In this document: one piece after another, positions 59,222-64,000 of the stretch | Layout: each line of letters begins with the position of its first letter | How positions within the stretch are numbered: the stretch's first letter is position 1 | Assembly: GCF_001428525.1 (NCBI RefSeq) | Contig: NZ_LMHW01000013.1 | Location: forward strand, 653,132-717,131 | DNA length: 64,000 nucleotides | Source of the DNA: Flavobacterium sp. Root186 | Lineage (GTDB): Bacteria; Bacteroidota; Bacteroidia; Flavobacteriales; Flavobacteriaceae | Direction of reading: 5' to 3' | Position numbers and translations under genes: made by a program | Notes under the pieces: generated by a model | The model's database searches: none | Seen by the model: the letters and a program-made list of their open reading frames with translations, nothing else | Told to the model about the DNA's origin: nothing

Positions 59222-61942
59222 TTATTCTAAAACGAGTCCTATTTGACCATCATCATCTAATTCCGTTTCAACCGAATCATCGTCTGAAATTTCAGGTGCC
59301 TCAGGAACCTCTTCAACAGGCTCTTCATAAGGCAGCGGATCCAGCAAATTAACTTGTTTTAATTTATCTGTCGTTAATTGATTTCCTAAGGCTTTAAAAC
59401 CTTTTACAGCTATAAAATCCTCAATATCAATATGCAAATCTTCTTTTTGAACTCCTTTTACTTTGGCAAAAACCAATTGCGCCACCGGACGATAATCTGT
59501 AGAGACAATCTCTAATTGCGAATTTGGATGGTCTGTAATAAAGCTTTCTTCTTTACCTTCATTTTCAACAAGAAAACGTTTCAGGAAATAACGCTCTTTT
59601 TCTCCATCATAATAAATAGCAGAAATTGGTTTCTTAGGTTTCCATTTCTCCAAAACAATCATATCTTCCTCAAAATGAGTCGACAATTCAGGAATAATCA
59701 CTTTTAATTTACCTGTCTGACTTATAACTAAGATTTTATCACTTGGTTTAAATTCACCTAACAATTCACCTCTGGCATCAACATTTAAACGTTTTACGGT
59801 GTCATCAAACCAAACTTTTCTTGGCAGTAAAGTAGAAATTCCTTTTTCTTTTAATTCGATTTTCTTAATTGGATATTTCGTTACCAAATTTCCTTTTGAA
59901 GCACGTCCTTTTATAGCGAGTTTAGCAAAATCAATATCGAATTTTAGCTTTTTGATTGTTCCTACCTGACGTAATAATATGGTAACAACCTCAGCTTCTC
60001 CGTTTGGATTATGTGAAAAATATACAACTTGCGAGCCATTTGTTCCGTTTGTTAAATCGTAAGCTTTGTCACGTGTTACTCCGGTAACATTAAAACGTTT
60101 TATATATGAAGGGCCTGATTTACCATCACGGTACATCATATTATAAATAGTACGTTTGTCACTCTTATCAAAAACAGCAACATGTATAATATCTTTGCCT
60201 ATAAAAGTTTTGGTATCTACTTTTGTAATCATCATTTTACCGTCGCGTAAAAACACAATTACATCATCAATATCAGAACAATCAGCAACGTATTCGTCTT
60301 TCTTTAGACTAGTTCCTACGAAACCTTCTTCTCGGTTTACAAACAGTTTTGTATTACGTAAAACTACTTTTGTAGCCTCAACATTATCAAAAACACGAAG
60401 TTCTGTCTGGCGCTCGCGTCCTTTTCCGTATTTCTCCTTTAATTTGGTGAAGTAGGCAATAGCAAAATCTGTCAAATGTTCCAGATTATGCTCTACTTCT
60501 TTCATTTCGTCTTCTAACTTCGCGATAAAATCATCAGCTTTATCAGAGTCAAAACGAGTAATACGAATCATCGGAATCTGAGTCAAACGCTGTAAATCAT
60601 CATCATTAATTTCTCTGACAAATGATTTTTTGAAAGGCTCAAAACGATCGTATAAATATGAATAAAGTGATTCTCTATCAGAATATAATTTGAAATCAAT
60701 ATACATTTCTTCACGAATGAAGATTTTCTCCAAAGTAGAGAAATGCCATTTATTTTTTAATTCTTCTAAATGAATTTCTAATTCTTGTTTAAGCAAATCT
60801 ACCGTTCTGTGCGTTGAAATTTTCAACATTTCAGAAACTCCGATAAACAACGGCTTATTATCTTCAATAACACAACCTAAAGGCGCTACAGAAGTTTCGC
60901 AAGCCGTGAAAGCAAACAAAGCATCAATCGTTTTATCTGGAGAAACTCCTGGAAATAAATGAATTAAAATCTCCACATCGGCTGCAGTATTGTCTTCAAT
61001 TTTCTTGATTTTGATTTTACCTTTATCATTGGCTTTCAAAATACTGTCAATTAAAGTCGATGTATTGGTAGAAAACGGAATCTGCGTAATCACCAATGTA
61101 TTTTTGTCTAATTGCGAAATTTTAGCACGAACACGCACACGCCCGCCACGAAGTCCATCATTATAATTTGACACATCGGCAATACCTTGTGTCATGAAAT
61201 CAGGATATAATGTAAAAGGTTTTCCTTTTAAAATTTTGATTGAAGCGTCAATTAGCTCATTAAAGTTATGAGGTAGCACTTTTGTAGAAAGTCCAACCGC
61301 AATACCTTCTGCTCCTTGTGCCAAAAGCAATGGGAATTTTACCGGAAGATTGTTTGGTTCTGCACGACGACCATCGTACGAAACGCCCCAATCTGTAATT
61401 TTAGGAGAATATAAAACCTCTAAAGCAAATTTAGATAAACGTGCCTCAATATAACGCGAAGCTGCCGCTCCGTCACCCGTTAAAATATTACCCCAGTTTC
61501 CCTGGCAGTCAATCAATAAATCCTTTTGACCTATTTGCACCATTGCGTCACCAATACTGGCATCTCCGTGTGGGTGATACTGCATGGTGTGACCAACAAC
61601 ATTGGCAACTTTATTATAACGACCATCATCCAGCTCTTTTAAAGAGTGCATAATACGACGCTGAACAGGTTTAAAACCGTCTTCAATTGCCGGAACTGCA
61701 CGTTCCAGAATTACATAAGAAGCATAATCCAAAAACCAGTCTTTATACATTCCCGTTACTTTGGTAATAACGTCCTCGCCTTCTTCTTCCTGATTTTCGT
61801 AAAAATGCTGTCCTTCAAAATGCTTCGCATCTACGTTGATAATCTCATCATCATCTCCTTCCTGATTGTCATCTGTCAGGTTTTCATCTGAATTATTCTC
61901 GTCGTCGTTTGGAATTATGTTATCGTCTTCTTCGTCTTTCAT
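59222..61942 (-). CDS. parC: DNA topoisomerase IV subunit A
   Basis: This 906-residue type II topoisomerase subunit cuts and rejoins DNA through the active-site Tyr164 in AAASRYIEARL. It has the core winged-helix region with YHPHGDASIGDAM, and a C-terminal domain of six-bladed-type repeats from about residue 560. The first 55 residues are an unusual acidic extension (MKDEEDDNIIPNDD and EEEGEDVIT). The C-terminus is also acidic. The gene lacks the GyrA-box type motif I would expect for gyrase, and it lies beside parE, so ParC is the better call. A terminator hairpin lies past its 3' end. Confidence 0.9.
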   Translation of the reverse strand: MKDEEDDNIIPNDDENNSDENLTDDNQEGDDDEIINVDAKHFEGQHFYENQEEEGEDVITKVTGMYKDWFLDYASYVILERAVPAIEDGFKPVQRRIMHSLKELDDGRYNKVANVVGHTMQYHPHGDASIGDAMVQIGQKDLLIDCQGNWGNILTGDGAAASRYIEARLSKFALEVLYSPKITDWGVSYDGRRAEPNNLPVKFPLLLAQGAEGIAVGLSTKVLPHNFNELIDASIKILKGKPFTLYPDFMTQGIADVSNYNDGLRGGRVRVRAKISQLDKNTLVITQIPFSTNTSTLIDSILKANDKGKIKIKKIEDNTAADVEILIHLFPGVSPDKTIDALFAFTACETSVAPLGCVIEDNKPLFIGVSEMLKISTHRTVDLLKQELEIHLEELKNKWHFSTLEKIFIREEMYIDFKLYSDRESLYSYLYDRFEPFKKSFVREINDDDLQRLTQIPMIRITRFDSDKADDFIAKLEDEMKEVEHNLEHLTDFAIAYFTKLKEKYGKGRERQTELRVFDNVEATKVVLRNTKLFVNREEGFVGTSLKKDEYVADCSDIDDVIVFLRDGKMMITKVDTKTFIGKDIIHVAVFDKSDKRTIYNMMYRDGKSGPSYIKRFNVTGVTRDKAYDLTNGTNGSQVVYFSHNPNGEAEVVTILLRQVGTIKKLKFDIDFAKLAIKGRASKGNLVTKYPIKKIELKEKGISTLLPRKVWFDDTVKRLNVDARGELLGEFKPSDKILVISQTGKLKVIIPELSTHFEEDMIVLEKWKPKKPISAIYYDGEKERYFLKRFLVENEGKEESFITDHPNSQLEIVSTDYRPVAQLVFAKVKGVQKEDLHIDIEDFIAVKGFKALGNQLTTDKLKQVNLLDPLPYEEPVEEVPEAPEISDDDSVETELDDDGQIGLVLE

Positions 61943-61967
61943 TTTTATGCTGAATTATTTCAGTATT

Positions 61968-62621
61968 TTATTTTAAAACTTTATTGTTAACTATTTTAGT
62001 TGTTTTCAAACTATCCAAAAACAATCTTTCTTTTTCTTCCTTTTCTTTTGAATCAACAAAATATTTGATACCTGATTTTTTGAAAAAGTCTTTTACATCA
62101 TCTTTACAATAATCCCAATTTTCTCTCAGATTATTAGAAGATTCAGAAGTTCCACATTCAAAACAAAGCTCAATATGTCCTATAATTCTATTTTTATCAT
62201 TGTAAAAAAGAATTAAATTTCTTGGTATATAACAGTTTGAATAAGGAGCAACATCGCCTTCAACTTTACAATGAATTTTAATCAACTCAAATAATTCTTT
62301 TATTTGAGTTTCTTTCAATAATGTAACTTTTTCATTAATCATTGAAGTATCGAAATCAATCTTATTATTTCGAATAATTTCTTTTCTATGCCTTAGTGTA
62401 TCCCAAGCTAATCGGTCTGGATAAGAAAATATTTCGATCTTTTTAATGGCTTTGAATTTAAATTCAAAAGCATCTGAATAATCTAATTCTTTTTCGCCTT
62501 TAATTTCATCTTCAAAACCTTTATTTCTATTGCATGAAATTAGGACTGAAATGATTATTAAAATTAAAAGCTTCTTCGTTAAATTAAAATTTTGAAAAAT
62601 CTTAAACCTCCTCAAGCTCAT
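61968..62621 (-). CDS. hypothetical lipoprotein between parE and parC
   Basis: This protein of about 217 residues has an N-terminal membrane-insertion segment ending LLILIIISVLISC, a probable lipoprotein signal with Cys near residue 30, and a charged C-terminal tail KEKEEKERLFLDSLKT. The mature part has several Cys (SNCYIPRNLIL and CFECGTSE). The ATG at 62621 overlaps the parE 3' end by 20 bp; the TTG at 62630 would add three residues. I do not recognise a family. A lipoprotein gene set between two topoisomerase genes is unexpected and may be an insertion. Confidence 0.7.
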   Translation of the reverse strand: MSLRRFKIFQNFNLTKKLLILIIISVLISCNRNKGFEDEIKGEKELDYSDAFEFKFKAIKKIEIFSYPDRLAWDTLRHRKEIIRNNKIDFDTSMINEKVTLLKETQIKELFELIKIHCKVEGDVAPYSNCYIPRNLILFYNDKNRIIGHIELCFECGTSESSNNLRENWDYCKDDVKDFFKKSGIKYFVDSKEKEEKERLFLDSLKTTKIVNNKVLK

Positions 62622-64000
62622 CAATCTCAACCTTCAAATTCTTGATAATAAACTCCTGTCTGTCTGGCGTATTTTTTCCCATATAGAAAGACAATAATTG
62701 CTCAATCGAAGTATGTTTATCCATCATAACCGGATCAAGTCTGATGGTGTCTCCAATAAAGTTCTTGAACTCATCTGGCGAGATCTCTCCCAAACCTTTA
62801 AATCGTGTGATTTCTGGTTTTGGCTTTAGTTTTTCGATTGCGTCTTTTCTTTCTTCTTCAGAATAACAATAAATCGTTTCTTTTTTATTTCGAACCCTGA
62901 AAAGTGGTGTCTGCAAAATATACAAATGTCCCTCTTTGATTAACTCTGGGAAAAACTGCAAAAAGAAAGTAATTAAAAGTAAACGAATGTGCATTCCGTC
63001 GACATCGGCATCGGTTGCGATTACGATGTTGTTGTAACGTAGTTTTTCTAATCCGTCTTCGATATCAAGTGCAGCTTGCAATAAATTGAATTCTTCATTT
63101 TCATACACAATTTTTTTAGTCATTCCGTATGAATTTAAAGGCTTACCACGTAAACTGAAAACCGCTTGTGTATTTACGTCACGCGACTTTGTAATCGATC
63201 CGGAAGCCGAATCTCCCTCCGTAATAAAAAGCGTGCTTTCTAAGTTTCTTGGGTTTTTTGTATCTGGAAGATGCGCTCTGCAGTCTCTTAATTTTTTATT
63301 GTGAAGATTGGCTTTTTTAGCACGATCTGTTGCCAGTTTTCTAATTCCTGATAATTCTTTTCTTTCGCGTTCTGCCTGAAGAATTTTGCGTAACAAAGCT
63401 TCTGCAGTCGGCGGATTTTTATGCAGGTAATTATCTAATTTGTTTTTGACAAAATCGTTTACAAAAGTACGTACAGAAACTGCTGGCGTTCCATCATCAG
63501 AACCCATATCTGTAGAACCTAATTTTGTTTTAGTCTGAGACTCAAAAACCGGTTCCATAACTTTAATACTAATCGCACTCACAATCGATTTTCGAACATC
63601 TGATGCTTCGAAATTCTTATTATAAAACTCACGAATCGTTTTTACAACTGCTTCACGATATGCAGCTAAGTGCGTTCCTCCTTGTGTGGTATTCTGACCG
63701 TTAACAAAAGAGTGGTATTCTTCGCTGTATTGTGTTTTACTATGCGTTAAGGCAATCTCAATGTCGTGGTCTTTTAAATGGATAATTGGATATTCTAAAT
63801 CATCTTCGCTGATTGTTTCTTCTAATAAATCACGAAGACCATTCTCAGAAATATATTTTTCTCCATTAAAAATAATCGTCAAACCATTGTTTAGGTAACA
63901 ATAGTTTTTGACCATTTTAATGACATATTCCATACGGAATTTGTAATTTTTAAAGATCGTTTCGTCTGGCGTAAAAGTTACTTTTGTTCCTTTTCGTTTT
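62602..64000 (-). CDS. parE: DNA topoisomerase IV subunit B (3' part; 5' end outside the window)
   Basis: The frame continues past position 64000; visible are about 466 residues. They include the start-side KRKGTKVTFTPDETIF (transducer end of the ATPase half), the TOPRIM domain with ITEGDSASGSI and NIVIATDADVDGMHIRL (DxD metal site), and the C-terminal RFKGLGEISPDEF block. ParE supplies the ATPase that drives strand passage by ParC. Gene order parE-parC with ParC downstream supports topoisomerase IV rather than gyrase. Its last codons overlap the lipoprotein gene by 20 bp. Confidence 0.9.
   Translation of the reverse strand, partial: KRKGTKVTFTPDETIFKNYKFRMEYVIKMVKNYCYLNNGLTIIFNGEKYISENGLRDLLEETISEDDLEYPIIHLKDHDIEIALTHSKTQYSEEYHSFVNGQNTTQGGTHLAAYREAVVKTIREFYNKNFEASDVRKSIVSAISIKVMEPVFESQTKTKLGSTDMGSDDGTPAVSVRTFVNDFVKNKLDNYLHKNPPTAEALLRKILQAERERKELSGIRKLATDRAKKANLHNKKLRDCRAHLPDTKNPRNLESTLFITEGDSASGSITKSRDVNTQAVFSLRGKPLNSYGMTKKIVYENEEFNLLQAALDIEDGLEKLRYNNIVIATDADVDGMHIRLLLITFFLQFFPELIKEGHLYILQTPLFRVRNKKETIYCYSEEERKDAIEKLKPKPEITRFKGLGEISPDEFKNFIGDTIRLDPVMMDKHTSIEQLLSFYMGKNTPDRQEFIIKNLKVEIDELEEV

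Noticed and set aside
60156..60455. Open frame of 99 codons on the plus strand
   Set aside because: It is antisense to parC, with low-complexity Ser/Thr text, as expected from the complement of a coding strand.

Overview
The window is about 64 kb of AT-rich chromosome from a Bacteroidota bacterium, almost certainly Flavobacterium. The supporting evidence is a fused CcoN-CcoO cbb3 oxidase subunit, many Bacteroidota-type promoters (TAnnTTTG -7 element), lineage-restricted families (DUF5606, DUF6048, DUF6095, DUF6452), and intergenic repeat families typical of Flavobacterium. I found no rRNA, tRNA, CRISPR array, insertion sequence or prophage. Family assignments come from reading motifs, not from database searches.

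Layout. (1) 1-6982: cbb3 cytochrome oxidase locus (ccoI, ccoS, ccoNO, ccoQ, ccoP, start of ccoG, all on the minus strand) with a divergent Crp/Fnr regulator. Two near-identical FNR-box-like palindromes sit at the same distance from promoters ahead of ccoI and ccoS, which suggests oxygen-responsive control by that regulator. (2) 6984-15367: housekeeping genes (mazG, DUF5606, def, a FUSC-type membrane protein, mqo, ruvX, a PAS-only protein, dapD). (3) 15475-28388: an envelope polysaccharide region. It holds six glycosyltransferases and a lipopolysaccharide-kinase-like protein on alternating strands. These are followed by a minus-strand operon of acyl carrier protein, ketosynthase III, ketoreductase, Rieske oxygenase, second ketosynthase III and PglD/NeuD-like acyltransferase, with a divergent DegT sugar aminotransferase. 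I read this as a small pathway that builds a hydroxylated short acyl chain on a dedicated carrier and places it on an amino sugar. It is the most interesting system in the window.

(4) 28428-36217: Sua5-type tRNA modification, cysteine desulfurase, a duplicated-domain lipoprotein, an Smr protein, small membrane proteins, then cysE-cysM and an aldo/keto reductase. (5) 36448-44594: an orphan histidine kinase, rlmD with DUF6452 and DUF6048, a racemase, two methyltransferases and a ZIP transporter. (6) 44668-50944: an outer-membrane receptor-like beta-barrel with a membrane-bound AraC regulator, murQ, a pentapeptide protein and a DinB-like protein. (7) 51128-57730: a lipoprotein, a cNMP/CBS/nucleotidyltransferase protein with a DEDD exonuclease, a PhoX/DUF839-like lipoprotein and a di-heme peroxidase. 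(8) 57796-59176: two 5'-truncated genes, head to head, that look like the tails of type VI secretion tssF and tssH. This is the scar of a deleted T6SS cluster. (9) 59222-64000: topoisomerase IV genes parC and parE (parE runs off the window) with a small lipoprotein gene between them.

Several intergenic gaps carry degenerate inverted repeats (35096-35225, 36563-36595, 40611-40660, 41636-41768, 43833-43925, 44595-44667, 49361-49500, 50945-51118). The only gene-free stretch over 300 bp, 36218-36588, holds a strong terminator, a possible 34-residue ORF and a short fragment of one repeat.
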